A stretch of DNA of 31,580 nucleotides from Fontibacter flavus (GCF_042432905.1 NZ_JBHLWI010000015.1:1-31580); one strand, 5' to 3'. Shown: positions 13,868 to 22,954, counted from the first letter of the stretch. Notes: generated by a model from the letters alone, not told the origin. Numbers and translations are program-made.

Positions 13868-13924
13868 TTACACTTTTAAATATTCTTTCGAAAACTCTTC
13901 CTGTAATTTACGGTAAAGCTTCAT
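13868..13924 (-). CDS. Possible 18-residue small protein upstream of the stress protein gene
   Basis: An ATG at 13924 opens MKLYRKLQEEFSKEYLKV, stop TAA at 13868-13870. The peptide is a clean amphipathic, charged helix. It ends 29 bases before the universal stress protein ATG on the same strand, so it could be a leader peptide or small protein. A TATATTTA promoter-like element lies a few bases ahead of its start. Random occurrence of such a short frame is quite possible; no homologue is known to me. Confidence 0.25.
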   Translation of the reverse strand: MKLYRKLQEEFSKEYLKV

Positions 13925-13968
13925 GATTTAAATATAAAAGGGGCTAAAAACAGATATATTTGTGTTAA

Positions 13969-14520
13969 ATGGCAAGAATCCCTGCAAAATATTACCTGGC
14001 ACTGGTGCCTGAAGGGCCGATACAAGAGGCAGCTACCTCTCTAAAGGAGGAAATGAAGGCACTTTATAACCTCAAATATGCCCTTAAGTCCCCAGCCCAT
14101 ATCACTGTCAAAATGCCCTTTGAATGGAATGAAAATAAGGAACAGGTACTGATACAAAAACTGGAGGAATTTTTTGAACCCTTTATGGCATTTGACCTGA
14201 AGTTTGAGGGCTTCGATCATTTTGGTAGGAGGGTGATTTTTGTAGATGTGCAGCCATCAGGTGTCTTGAATGCTTTGCAAAAAGCGCTGAATGACTTTTG
14301 TAAGAGGGAACTAAAGCTTAACAATGAGCTAAGCGACAAAGCTTTTCATCCGCATATGACCATATCTTTTAAGGACCTAAAGCCTAAAAACTTTGACCTT
14401 TATTGGAAGCATATTACGACGAAAAGCTTTGAAGCAGACTACTTTGTGAAGGATGTAGCCCTACTCAAAAGACTTGAAGGAAGATGGCAGGTGATATACC
14501 GCTTTACTTTGAAATCGTGA
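13969..14520 (+). CDS. 2'-5' RNA ligase / cyclic phosphodiesterase-like protein
   Basis: The 183-residue protein has the two HxTx signature motifs of the 2H phosphoesterase superfamily: HITV at 44-47 and HMTI at 129-132, spaced as in LigT-like proteins. It starts MARIPAKYYLALVPEGPIQE. Members join or open 2'-5' phosphodiester bonds in RNA or hydrolyse cyclic phosphates; the physiological role is usually unknown. The gene has a TATATTTG promoter-like element (13955-13962) only six bases before the ATG, which would give a leaderless or nearly leaderless mRNA. Its last 17 bases overlap the convergent glycosyltransferase gene. It has no evident link with polysaccharide synthesis. Confidence 0.88.
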   Translation: MARIPAKYYLALVPEGPIQEAATSLKEEMKALYNLKYALKSPAHITVKMPFEWNENKEQVLIQKLEEFFEPFMAFDLKFEGFDHFGRRVIFVDVQPSGVLNALQKALNDFCKRELKLNNELSDKAFHPHMTISFKDLKPKNFDLYWKHITTKSFEADYFVKDVALLKRLEGRWQVIYRFTLKS

Positions 14521-15664
14521 GTTTTGCCGTCTTCTTCGTTTCTTTCAGTTCTTCGAATACTTTGAGGTACTGATCTGTCACATAATCCCAATTGTACCTT
14601 AAAATCAGCCCTTCTCTAGCTGTTTCCCTTAGGAAACGCATGGACTCGGGTTGGGCTTCTGCTTTTTCAATACAATCTTTTACAGCATCACCTTTTTTGG
14701 CAAAGAACCAGCCGTGTTTACCGTCTTGCAGCATTTCCCTGTTAAATACCGTATCCAAAGCCAGGATGGCACAGCCATAGCCCATTGCTTTGAGCATTGC
14801 AGGGTTCGTACCCCCATATTCATGTCCATGAAAATAAGCATAGGAATGCAGGTACAGGGACTTCAGTTCTTCAGGGTCTGTAACATATCCTGTAAAGAGC
14901 AATCTTTCATCCGGGATTTCTTTCAATTTGCTTTCAAACTCATCCCGGTATGGAACATCACCAACAATCACCAGTTTTCTAGTTGAGTTGGATTTGATAA
15001 AACCTTCTACGATCAGGTCGGCATTGTTATCAGGAACCAATCTGCCCACGATCAGGAAATAGCTTCCTTTTTCAAGATTCCATTTTTTGATTTTGGAAAT
15101 ATCGGCAGTTTCCGCAGGATTGGCCCCGTAAGCGATGATGGTAGAATCTGTACCGAATTCTTCGCGGTATATTCGGTGCATTTCATCCGAATCATTGATA
15201 ATCCGGTCGTAGTATTTTGTGGCCATTTTGGAGGCCCAGAGAAAATACTTGGAGCCTAATCCTCTCCATTTAGGTCTCAACCACTCCAGACCGTCCACAT
15301 TGATGGCGGTAGGCTTACGAAAAATTCTGGAAAGCACCCCAAAAGGACCGTTACCACTGTTGACCACAAAAATCACGTCCACATCCGACATACAGGCATG
15401 CAGCATGGAGATAAAAGAATGGGTCAATTGTGTAAGACTTTTGGTTTCAATGGCCGGGGTGTAGATCAGTTTGATCCCGTTTACCACCGGAGGTTTTTCT
15501 CTGAACAAGGCTCTATGGCAATACACCCTTAAGTCCACCCCTCTTTTTTGTAGCCTTTCTCCCAATTCCTTTACCAATGTATCATATCCCCCATATACAT
15601 AAGGGTATCCTTTGGCTCCGAGGATGGCTACTTTTAATTGTTCTTTTCCGGGAGTATCTGACAT
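14504..15664 (-). CDS. Glycosyltransferase, GT4-like with DUF1972 N-terminus
   Basis: The N-terminus KVAILGAKGYPYVYGGYDTL is the hallmark of the DUF1972 glycosyltransferases (rhamnosyltransferase type), which have a GT-B fold: acceptor-binding N-half and nucleotide-sugar-binding C-half. In the C-half YFLIVGRLVPDNNADLIVEG, LLFTGYV and HGHEYGGTNPAMLKAMGYG are the GT4 nucleotide-sugar motifs. The 386-residue protein is cytosolic or membrane-associated and adds a sugar to the growing lipid-linked repeat unit. It overlaps the next upstream glycosyltransferase by 31 bases and is last of a three-gene minus-strand set (16784, 15634, 14504). Rhamnose as donor is a guess from the family. Confidence 0.87.
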   Translation of the reverse strand: MSDTPGKEQLKVAILGAKGYPYVYGGYDTLVKELGERLQKRGVDLRVYCHRALFREKPPVVNGIKLIYTPAIETKSLTQLTHSFISMLHACMSDVDVIFVVNSGNGPFGVLSRIFRKPTAINVDGLEWLRPKWRGLGSKYFLWASKMATKYYDRIINDSDEMHRIYREEFGTDSTIIAYGANPAETADISKIKKWNLEKGSYFLIVGRLVPDNNADLIVEGFIKSNSTRKLVIVGDVPYRDEFESKLKEIPDERLLFTGYVTDPEELKSLYLHSYAYFHGHEYGGTNPAMLKAMGYGCAILALDTVFNREMLQDGKHGWFFAKKGDAVKDCIEKAEAQPESMRFLRETAREGLILRYNWDYVTDQYLKVFEELKETKKTAKLTISK

Positions 15665-16800
15665 ATATATTTTTCCATTTTTTGGGCAAATTGCCCATAA
15701 CTAAATTCCTGTAAAACTCTTTCTCTGCCCCTAAGACCCATTTCTTTGGCTTTTTCGGCATGACTTAGCAGGTAACTGATATGCTCACTGCCTGTATTGA
15801 CATCTTCTATATCGATCAAAAAGCCTGTTTCACCTTCTACCAACATCTCCATGGCTCCACCTGATTTGGTGGCCACGACCGGTTTTGCCGCTGCCATGGC
15901 TTCCAATACCACAGTCGGAAATGAATCCGGCAGTACAGAAGGCAATACAAATACCTGCGAACATTTCAGCAAATTCGGAACATCTGACCGAAATCCCAAA
16001 TCCATGACGTGTTTACCTAAGGCATTGTCTTGGATAAAGGCTCCGATTTCCTCCAGAAGATACTCGTAACCTGGATATGGATCCCCTACTATTAGAAACA
16101 GGGCGTCCGGATGTTCCTTGATTACCTCTTTGGCCATTTTCAGAAAAAACAACTGACCTTTTCCGGGATTGATCCTTCCGATCATCGTGACGATTTTTCT
16201 GTCTTCCGGTAAGCCTGTTTTGGCAAAAAGCCCTTCAGTGCCATTTAGAAATGGGGTATAATCGATCCCATTGTGAATCACTTCAGGCTTTACATTGGAA
16301 AGCAGTTTGGACCAGTGTGCTGCTACAGATTCCGAAACTACAATCGGTCTTATTTCAGTGGCATCAATTTGCCTTGCCAAAAAACGGACCAAAAATTTCG
16401 GAGAGTTGATCATTTCATGAATATGCCAAATATGGGCGACTTTATTTCTCTTGGCAAATATCGCACCAACGATGACGGCAAGGGTGTTGGAATACACCAA
16501 AGTAAAAGGTTCTTTTTTATGGAGCTCGTTAAGATACCGGTAAGCTTTGAGAAATTTTCTGATGCGGTTCAGGATACCAAAGGGATTGAAGTACTTACGC
16601 CGAAGGATACCCAGGTTGACAATAGCAACCTCAATCCCGCGTTTTTCTACTTCTACCCTGAAAGGTCCTTCTCCAGGTAAAACCAATAAAGGAGAATAGC
16701 CCAAGTCCCTGAAAATCTCGATCACATAAATCAGGATCTTAGAGGCTCCATAAAGTTCGGATGAACTATGTAAAAAAATAATTTTACCTTTTTGACTCAT
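15634..16800 (-). CDS. Glycosyltransferase family 4
   Basis: This 388-residue GT-B enzyme has an N-terminal acceptor domain (IIFLHSSSELYGASKILIYV, as in GT4 members) and a C-terminal donor domain: IVTMIGRINPGKGQLFFLKM, FLIVGDPYPGYEY, LGFRSDVPNLLKCSQVFVLP, and the donor-site DSFPTVVLEAMAAAKPVVAT. It should transfer a nucleotide sugar onto the lipid-linked oligosaccharide in the cytoplasm. It overlaps the methyltransferase upstream by 17 bases and the DUF1972 glycosyltransferase downstream by 31, so translation is probably coupled. Linkage and sugar cannot be told from the sequence. Confidence 0.88.
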   Translation of the reverse strand: MSQKGKIIFLHSSSELYGASKILIYVIEIFRDLGYSPLLVLPGEGPFRVEVEKRGIEVAIVNLGILRRKYFNPFGILNRIRKFLKAYRYLNELHKKEPFTLVYSNTLAVIVGAIFAKRNKVAHIWHIHEMINSPKFLVRFLARQIDATEIRPIVVSESVAAHWSKLLSNVKPEVIHNGIDYTPFLNGTEGLFAKTGLPEDRKIVTMIGRINPGKGQLFFLKMAKEVIKEHPDALFLIVGDPYPGYEYLLEEIGAFIQDNALGKHVMDLGFRSDVPNLLKCSQVFVLPSVLPDSFPTVVLEAMAAAKPVVATKSGGAMEMLVEGETGFLIDIEDVNTGSEHISYLLSHAEKAKEMGLRGRERVLQEFSYGQFAQKMEKYICQILPEKNN

Positions 16801-17695
16801 GTTTTTTAAAATATAGCCTTAAAATTCCTGTTTTTTTGAAGGGAACAGCAAGCGTCTCCAAAAGAAATGAAAAGGGCAAAATCAAGGCGATCCCGATAAG
16901 AAGCCCGGGATTTTTTCTGTTTTTAAGATCGTAAATAATGTTTCCCTTATAACCAAGGTTGCCAAGCAGGGCACTCAACATCCCTAAAACCCCCAAATGT
17001 ACTGAAAAGTATTGACTTTTGATCTTGTCAAATCCGAGTGCCGTTATTTTTTGGCTAAGTACCTGCTCATGCCAATGTGTCAAATGCTTGGGAATATCCA
17101 GGTGCATCCATTTGCTTCCAGCGATATTGGACTGCCAGCTGTGGAGGTTTGGGACTTCTACTATCAAAATCCCACCCGGCTTCAGATTTTTTTCAGTAAG
17201 TTCTTGTAATAATTCGATAGGATGCGGCAAGTGTTCCAAGACATGATTCAGGCTGATGACGTCGAATTCACCCTCTCCGATTTTTCCAGAATGGTAGTAT
17301 TTCTCGATTACATCCAGCCCATATTTTTCTCTTGAGAAATCAGCCCTTTCCTTAGCAGTTTCTAAGCCAAGTGTTTGCCACCCTGCCTCTTTTGCTTTGA
17401 GTAAAAACTGTCCTTTACCAGATCCAAAATCAAGGCATTTTATGGGATTGGTCTTATTTATAATCCCAGTAACTGTTCTGATGACTTTTTCTGCTTCGCT
17501 GAAAATTACCCTTTCAAAAATCGACTTTCTATTGTCCACCACAGCATAGACCTTGTCCTCATAAAGTGCATCAACGTCAATGTCTTCTTGGATCAAGGTC
17601 CAGGATACTTGACATTGTTCACATTTCTGAATAGAAAGATGCAGAAGGCCTACTTGTCCTTTAGCATGGCAAACAGGGCATTGTTCTTGCCTCAT
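16784..17695 (-). CDS. Zinc-ribbon class I methyltransferase
   Basis: The protein opens with a zinc-ribbon-like CPVCHAKGQ ... CEQCQVSW, then a SAM methyltransferase domain: motif I CLDFGSGKGQFLLKAKEAGW near residue 90, LGLETAKERADFSREKYGLD, the motif DVISLNHVLEHLPHP near 148 and GGILIVEVPNLHSWQSNIAG. A hydrophobic C-terminal segment (LLIGIALILPFSFLLETLAV) suggests membrane association, which suits a lipid-linked acceptor. The 303-residue gene is the first of the three-gene glycosyltransferase set, overlapping the next by 17 bases. It is a structural cousin of the zinc-ribbon methyltransferase at 11990-12925. Acceptor unknown. Confidence 0.85.
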   Translation of the reverse strand: MRQEQCPVCHAKGQVGLLHLSIQKCEQCQVSWTLIQEDIDVDALYEDKVYAVVDNRKSIFERVIFSEAEKVIRTVTGIINKTNPIKCLDFGSGKGQFLLKAKEAGWQTLGLETAKERADFSREKYGLDVIEKYYHSGKIGEGEFDVISLNHVLEHLPHPIELLQELTEKNLKPGGILIVEVPNLHSWQSNIAGSKWMHLDIPKHLTHWHEQVLSQKITALGFDKIKSQYFSVHLGVLGMLSALLGNLGYKGNIIYDLKNRKNPGLLIGIALILPFSFLLETLAVPFKKTGILRLYFKKHESKR

Positions 17696-17830
17696 AAAAG
17701 TTTTTCAATTCAATAATTCCGAAAATTACAGCTTTTTATGGTAAAAAACTTTTGAATTTGAACTGATCTTGAAGGCTTGGGAAAATATACATTTTTATGA
17801 ATGCTTATGCCGTTTTATTGAATTTGAAAT

Positions 17831-18030
17831 GAGATGCGAGAGACGAGAGTTGAGACTCAAGAGACAAGACTCAAGATGCAAGACACAAAATTCAAAACCC
17901 AAACTCCAAACTCCAAACTCCAAGCTCAAAGAATCAAACTCCAAGCTCAAAGAATCAAACTCCAAGCTTAAAGCTCCAAAACCCAAACTTGAAAATCCAA
18001 ACTTAAAAATTCAAAATCCAAATAGGATTG
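17831..18030. repeat. A/C-rich tandem and low-complexity repeat array
   Basis: This 200-base interval between a gene start and the histidine kinase stop codon is made of short imperfect repeats. It begins with gag-acgagagttgagactc-like units, continues with several caaactccaaactccaa blocks, and includes two copies of the 21-base unit made of caaactccaag followed by ctcaaagaat, with a third partial one. The translation in one frame gives the repeated heptad LSLEFDS, so reading frames here are repeat artefacts. The same word types recur at 8893-8965. Strand asymmetry is strong: the plus strand is A/C rich. Confidence 0.8.
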
Positions 18031-18033
18031 CCC

Positions 18034-20202
18034 TTACCTTTTGGATTTCAGGATTCTTTCCATCACTTCGGCAAGTTTTACCTTGTCAATGGGTTTGGTC
18101 AGGAAATGGTCCATTCCAGCCTCCATACATTTTTCTTTTTCTGTTGGCAATGCGCCTGCGGTCAGGGCTACAATTGGGATATCACCTCCATGTGTTTTTT
18201 CATGCAATCTGATTTTTTTGGTCGCCTCAAAACCATCCATTAAGGGCATCTGCACATCCATAAATATCAGATCAAAATGTTCTGAATGGTATTTGTTTAG
18301 GGCTTCCTGTCCATTTTGACTTTCAACAATAATGGCCTCAGGGTAATGGTTTTTGACGATGGTTTTTACCAACAGCATGTTAAGGGGAACATCCTCTGCT
18401 ATGAGAATCCTGATTTTATTATCGTTTTCAGGCGGATTTGGAATGGAAGTTTGCGCAGCTTGATCTCCCACAACATCTTCCAAAGGTTTCCTGCTCAGGT
18501 TGTTTAAAGTATGGAAAAGTTCCGAAATTTTGGCAGGCTTAAGCAAAAGTGCATCAATTTTAAGCTCCTTAACCTGCATTTCTATGGTATCATCATCAGC
18601 AGAGCTATAAAGGATCGTTTTTGGTTTTTTCCTATCTGGGTGTTCATGAAAAAACCGGTTGATTTCTCTGATAGTGGATAGACCATCCATATAAGGCATG
18701 TGGTAATCCACGATCATGACATCGAAATCCTGGTTTCCTGCCAACAATGTCAAAGCAGCAATACCGTTTTCAACGGAAGTAGTTCCAATATTCCAATGTT
18801 TTAAAATATTTTCAAGAATATTCCTGTTGTTTTGATTGTCGTCCAGGATCAGGATTTTTTTGAGGCTGTCAAATTCCCTTTTCTCCATTGGCAGGAGATC
18901 CTGATAGGATTTTGTCAGAGAAATAGAGAAAATAGACCCCTTTCCAAATTCAGAGGATAATTGGATGGAGGACCCCATTTTTTCTGCCAGCATCTGCGAA
19001 ATGACCAAGCCTAATCCAGTTCCGCCAAATTTCCGCGTCGTAGAGCTGTCTGCCTGAGAAAATGATTTGAACAGTTTTTCCTGCTGAGCCTCGGAAATAC
19101 CGATTCCTGTATCCCTAATGGTAAATGTGAATATTCCTTCTTTGTTTTCGGGGTCAGTTTGCTCGAAAGAGACTGACAATTCTACTTCACCTTGTTCTGT
19201 AAACTTGATGGCATTGCTGAGTAAGTTGACCAAAATCTGCTTCAGCCGGATCGGATCTACATAGATGAATCTTGGCAGATCCACCTGGATATTGAGTAAA
19301 AACTCAATGTTTTTTTTGTTGGTGTTGTATTTGACAATATCGGCTGTCTCTTCTACCAGATCGAGTAAATCTATTTCTACTTCTTCAAGTTCAAGCTTTC
19401 CAGCTTCTATCTTGGAGAAATCCAAGATATCATTGATGATACCAAGTAAGATGTGGGCAGAGGAGTTGGCACTTTGCACATATTGTCTTTGCTCATAGGT
19501 CAGAGAGGTATTGATCAACAAGTCGGTAAATCCAATGACCCCATTGAGAGGTGTGCGGATTTCATGGCTCATATTGGCCAGGAATTCAGACTTTGATTTA
19601 TTGGCAGCTTCGGCCTCTTCTTTTGCCTTGATGAGATTTACTTCCAGCTGGGACCTCTTTTTGATATTGACAAGCATCTCTGCATAGACCAGCAGAAGCT
19701 TTAATTCAGTTTCTGAGTATTGGTGGACCTCTTTCACCCAATCAAATCCCACAAAACCCAAGAGCTCCTGATTGTAAAGCATGGGGAATGTAATCAGGGT
19801 TTTGATGCCTTGGGGCAAAAGGATGTCTTTCAAAGGACCTTCCGGTAGCTCATCTATTTCCGGTACCCCAAAAATCTCCCTTTTCTGATGTTTTTCCACC
19901 CAATGGGGAATATATTCCATGGGCATACCCTGAAGGTTGTCAATTTCAGGAGTAATGCCCTCAGCACACCATTCATAAGTATTGGATGCGGTGTAATCGA
20001 CAAAATTATACTCAAAAATGTAAGCACGGTCAGCCTCTACAAAATGGCCCAATTGTTCTAGAGAAAGCAATACATTTTTCTCTAGGTCATCCAGATTCAT
20101 ATTGATATACTTGGAAGAAATATCAATCAGAATCTGTTGTAATTCCAGTTGTTTTTGTAGAAGTTGCTGACTACTATTTGTCTCTCCCTGTAGGCTGTCC
20201 AT
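18034..20202 (-). CDS. Soluble hybrid histidine kinase (GAF, HisKA, HATPase, two receiver domains)
   Basis: This 722-residue sensor kinase has no membrane segment. Domains in order: GAF-like sensor (about 25-180, with WCAEGITPEIDNLQGMP), short coiled coil (about 183-205), HisKA with phospho-acceptor His213 in NMSHEIRTPLNG, HATPase (N-box LLSNAIKFTEQG near 328, DTGIGIS near 364, GGTGLGLVIS near 393), then two receiver domains with probable phospho-acceptors Asp499 (MIVDYHMPYMDG) and Asp649 (LIFMDVQMPLMDG). No HPt domain follows, so the phosphate must pass to a separate HPt protein or act inside the protein. The input ligand is unknown. Its position in the polysaccharide locus suggests control of the locus, but no output regulator is next to it. 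Start ATG at 20202. Confidence 0.93.
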   Translation of the reverse strand: MDSLQGETNSSQQLLQKQLELQQILIDISSKYINMNLDDLEKNVLLSLEQLGHFVEADRAYIFEYNFVDYTASNTYEWCAEGITPEIDNLQGMPMEYIPHWVEKHQKREIFGVPEIDELPEGPLKDILLPQGIKTLITFPMLYNQELLGFVGFDWVKEVHQYSETELKLLLVYAEMLVNIKKRSQLEVNLIKAKEEAEAANKSKSEFLANMSHEIRTPLNGVIGFTDLLINTSLTYEQRQYVQSANSSAHILLGIINDILDFSKIEAGKLELEEVEIDLLDLVEETADIVKYNTNKKNIEFLLNIQVDLPRFIYVDPIRLKQILVNLLSNAIKFTEQGEVELSVSFEQTDPENKEGIFTFTIRDTGIGISEAQQEKLFKSFSQADSSTTRKFGGTGLGLVISQMLAEKMGSSIQLSSEFGKGSIFSISLTKSYQDLLPMEKREFDSLKKILILDDNQNNRNILENILKHWNIGTTSVENGIAALTLLAGNQDFDVMIVDYHMPYMDGLSTIREINRFFHEHPDRKKPKTILYSSADDDTIEMQVKELKIDALLLKPAKISELFHTLNNLSRKPLEDVVGDQAAQTSIPNPPENDNKIRILIAEDVPLNMLLVKTIVKNHYPEAIIVESQNGQEALNKYHSEHFDLIFMDVQMPLMDGFEATKKIRLHEKTHGGDIPIVALTAGALPTEKEKCMEAGMDHFLTKPIDKVKLAEVMERILKSKR

Positions 20203-20621
20203 AGATCTGGTTTTCAGGACTTATTAGTTGATTAAAAGGTCATGAACCTTTTCAAAAACCAATGACAATAATGCTAATACTTTTTGTTAATCCCAAAACT
20301 TTCTAGCTTTAGTATAAAGAAAAATGTAATTTATGCATAAAAATATGTTATAAGGTGCAGTTAACAGGAGGTTGTCGGTTTGTTCTGAATATTGCAAAAG
20401 CTTTCACTTTTTTGAGGTCAATCTTCTGGGCTAGAAAGTCTTTTTTTTATTATTCTTTTGATGCCTTGGGTCTTCATAGGTCTGCTTTCCTTATTAGGGA
20501 AAATCGATTAGAAAAAAACAATAACTTTGACTTTTATTTAACAGTAAATTAATAAACTTTCTGAACTAAAGGTCAAGATTTTCTATTTCTTCACTTTTAG
20601 CCGGAAAGAATTCTGATCGGG
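20203..20621. other. Divergent intergenic region between histidine kinase and glycosyltransferase
   Basis: A 419-base AT-rich interval that must contain the promoters of both genes. An inverted repeat AAAAGGT (20234-20240) / ACCTTTT (20246-20252) with a 5-base loop lies 32 bases before the kinase start and could be an operator. A GTG-started frame at 20355-20552 gives 65 residues without recognisable features and is not called. Otherwise I see nothing specific. Confidence 0.4.
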
Positions 20622-21782
20622 ATGCAAAAGAGTGATTTAAAAATAGGGTTTCTTACCATACCGGACCCAAAGGATAAAACCACTTGGTCTGGAACTTATT
20701 ATCGCATGTATGACTCCCTGAGCCAGGAGTTTGCGCAAGTGAAATGCCTAGGTCCTGTGAAACATCGTTATTGGGAAAAAAAGATCATGGATGCCAAATT
20801 GTTTATAGCCAAGGTATTCCATAGGGTTTTTTATGGGAAGAAGTTCAATGTTGCCCATAACCATACCATCAGTAAATACTATGGGAGGTATTTCTCAAGG
20901 TTACTCCAAGAGAAAGCGTACAAAGTCGATGTGCTTTTTGCCCCGGTAGCTTCTGTAGAATTGGCCTATTTGGATACCTCAATTCCTGTTTGTTATTACT
21001 CAGATGCCACTTTTTCCTTGATCTCCAATTACTATGATGCCTTCAAAAATATATCCAATAAATCACTCAGTATCAGCAATGAAATAGAGCAACAGGCAAT
21101 GGATAATTCCCAAGCCCAGGTTTTTTCATCCCAATGGGCATACGAATCTGCAAAGAAAGATTATGGGTCCAAAAATACACACATCGTTAAACTAGGGCCC
21201 AATCTGGATGAAGCTCCTGATCCTCAATTATTGGTCAAAAGTATCAATGATGGTGTCAATGTCCTTTTTGTCGGAGTTGATTGGAAAAGAAAGGGAGGAG
21301 ATATTGTGTTGAAAACACTGGATATTTTGGTCGAGAAAGGTTATAAGATCAAGTTGACCGTATGTGGCTGCATACCCCCGGAAAAAAGGGATTATATGCG
21401 TGTAATTCCCTTTCTTAACAAAAATAAAAAAGAAGATGCGGTTCAATTGGAGAAACTGTACCTGGATGCTCATTTGTTTTTTATGCCCACAAGGGCAGAT
21501 TGTACGCCCATTTCTTTTTGTGAAGCCAATTCTTTTGGATTACCGGTAATAACCACGGATACAGGTGGGGTTTCTTCAGTCATTGAGCAAGGCATAAATG
21601 GATTTTTATTGCCTTATGATGCAAGCAATGAAGATTATGCCAAGATAATTGAGTCATTGATTCTGGATGATGATCAATACCAGGCAGTTTCACGCTCTTC
21701 CCGTAAAAAGTATGACGAAGAACTCAATTGGACTTCTTGGGGCAAGCAGATGCGGGCTATCTTGATGCAATTGAAAAGCTGA
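20622..21782 (+). CDS. Glycosyltransferase family 4 (GT-B)
   Basis: The 386-residue protein has an N-terminal Rossmann-like half and a C-terminal donor-binding half. The latter shows GVNVLFVGVDWKRKGGDIVL near residue 208 and MPTRADCTPISFCEANSFGL near 288, a variant of the GT4 donor signature, then PVITTDTGGVSSVIEQGING. It has no signal peptide or transmembrane helix. It is the only plus-strand glycosyltransferase in this half of the locus, standing alone between the divergent kinase and the convergent glycosyltransferase gene ending at 21833. It may be separately regulated. Donor and acceptor are unknown. Confidence 0.87.
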   Translation: MQKSDLKIGFLTIPDPKDKTTWSGTYYRMYDSLSQEFAQVKCLGPVKHRYWEKKIMDAKLFIAKVFHRVFYGKKFNVAHNHTISKYYGRYFSRLLQEKAYKVDVLFAPVASVELAYLDTSIPVCYYSDATFSLISNYYDAFKNISNKSLSISNEIEQQAMDNSQAQVFSSQWAYESAKKDYGSKNTHIVKLGPNLDEAPDPQLLVKSINDGVNVLFVGVDWKRKGGDIVLKTLDILVEKGYKIKLTVCGCIPPEKRDYMRVIPFLNKNKKEDAVQLEKLYLDAHLFFMPTRADCTPISFCEANSFGLPVITTDTGGVSSVIEQGINGFLLPYDASNEDYAKIIESLILDDDQYQAVSRSSRKKYDEELNWTSWGKQMRAILMQLKS

Positions 21783-21832
21783 AGACAGCAATGTGATAAA
21801 AGTCGAGTTGCATGTAAAAAAACTTCCAAAAC

Positions 21833-22954
21833 CTATTCCAACATCAAACTATAATAGGCCTTCGCAAAAGCCTTTCTGCTAAAAATCTCCTTTCTTTGGT
21901 TTCCTTTTTGAACCAAATCTGCCCTCAGTTCAGGGTTTCGGGACAAGGCCTCCATTTTATCTTTGAGGTCAACAGGATTTCCCGTTTGGTGTACCAAAGC
22001 TGCATTTTCAGCTACTTCCATTAAGGCCTCCTGATCAGAAATGATCACTGCTGTCTGAAAGTGCATGGCTTCAATTACCGGGATGCCAAAACCTTCATTT
22101 TGGGAAGGGAAGACGTAAGCCATTGCTCCCTGATAGAGGCTTTTGGCCTCAGCGTCTGAGATAAACCCGGGAAGTTTGACCCGGTCTTCCAATTCGTATT
22201 CGGCAATTTTCGCTTTTACCTGCTCAAAATCATCCAGGGATTTTGACAAGCCCTTTTCTCCTCCCAATACCAGCTTATAATCACCGGGATTATCCTTTAG
22301 AAACAAGTAAAAAGCTTCTACCAATAGGGGTAGGTTTTTGCGCTTATCAAAAGAGCCTAAATGAAAGAAATACTGAAAGGGCTTTAAGTCCAGCTTTTCC
22401 AAAACAGCAGCATCACCCGGCCCATCGTAAATTTTGGGACACTGGTAGATGACTGCTGGAGTATTTTGTATAGGGGTTTCCCGTAGAATGGCTTTTTGGG
22501 CAAAGTAGGAGGTGGTGATCAATTTGCTGTTGCTCTTAATTCCCAATAGAATCATCTTCAGGAAGTATTTCCTCCAAAGGCTACTGTAGTTATGCGGCAT
22601 CTGCCAGAAAAAAGCATCATGGATGACCGTATAACCTTTTGCTTTGCCTGCAAAAACAGGGTTTACGAAGTCAAAGCTCAAGATGATTTCTGCTTTGGCC
22701 TTTCTGGCTTTAAAAGGTAGAAGAAATTGCTTCCAAATAAAATAATAGACATGATACCAAAGTTTTCTCCAACGTGGGATTTGTCCCCGGAAAAAAGTAG
22801 TGGTGGACTGTCGCTTTGGATCATGGGTAAAAATCAATTCTAAATCCGGATTTGGGTACTCTTGTACAGCTTCACAAAATTCCAGCATGTAGGTTTTGAT
22901 ACCGGTCAGTGCGGTATTCAGATAAAACAGATCAACCAATACCCTTTTTTTCAT
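21833..22954 (-). CDS. Glycosyltransferase family 4
   Basis: A 373-residue GT-B protein. The N-terminal part RVLVDLFYLNTALTGIKTYM is the acceptor half of GT4 enzymes; the donor half contains FFHLGSFDKRKNLPLLVEAF near residue 190, LPGFISDAEAKSLYQGAMAY and the EX7E motif as NEGFGIPVIEAM near 288. It should add a sugar to the lipid-linked repeat unit. Its ATG overlaps the stop of the Wzy-like gene by four bases (ATGA), so the two are translationally coupled. It is the last gene of the wza-to-GT operon, and the convergent plus-strand gene ends 50 bases further on. Confidence 0.9.
   Translation of the reverse strand: MKKRVLVDLFYLNTALTGIKTYMLEFCEAVQEYPNPDLELIFTHDPKRQSTTTFFRGQIPRWRKLWYHVYYFIWKQFLLPFKARKAKAEIILSFDFVNPVFAGKAKGYTVIHDAFFWQMPHNYSSLWRKYFLKMILLGIKSNSKLITTSYFAQKAILRETPIQNTPAVIYQCPKIYDGPGDAAVLEKLDLKPFQYFFHLGSFDKRKNLPLLVEAFYLFLKDNPGDYKLVLGGEKGLSKSLDDFEQVKAKIAEYELEDRVKLPGFISDAEAKSLYQGAMAYVFPSQNEGFGIPVIEAMHFQTAVIISDQEALMEVAENAALVHQTGNPVDLKDKMEALSRNPELRADLVQKGNQRKEIFSRKAFAKAYYSLMLE

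Noticed and set aside
17831..18030. Possible CRISPR array
   Set aside because: The repeats are adjacent without unique spacers, have no dyad symmetry and no cas genes nearby.
17795..18212. Reading frames on both strands across the repeat array, including one with a repeated LSLEFDS heptad
   Set aside because: They follow from a 21-base repeat unit and low-complexity sequence, and partly overlap the kinase gene; no protein-like composition outside the repeat.
20355..20552. 65-residue frame in the kinase-glycosyltransferase intergenic region
   Set aside because: Starts with GTG, no recognisable domain, and occupies what must be promoter DNA.
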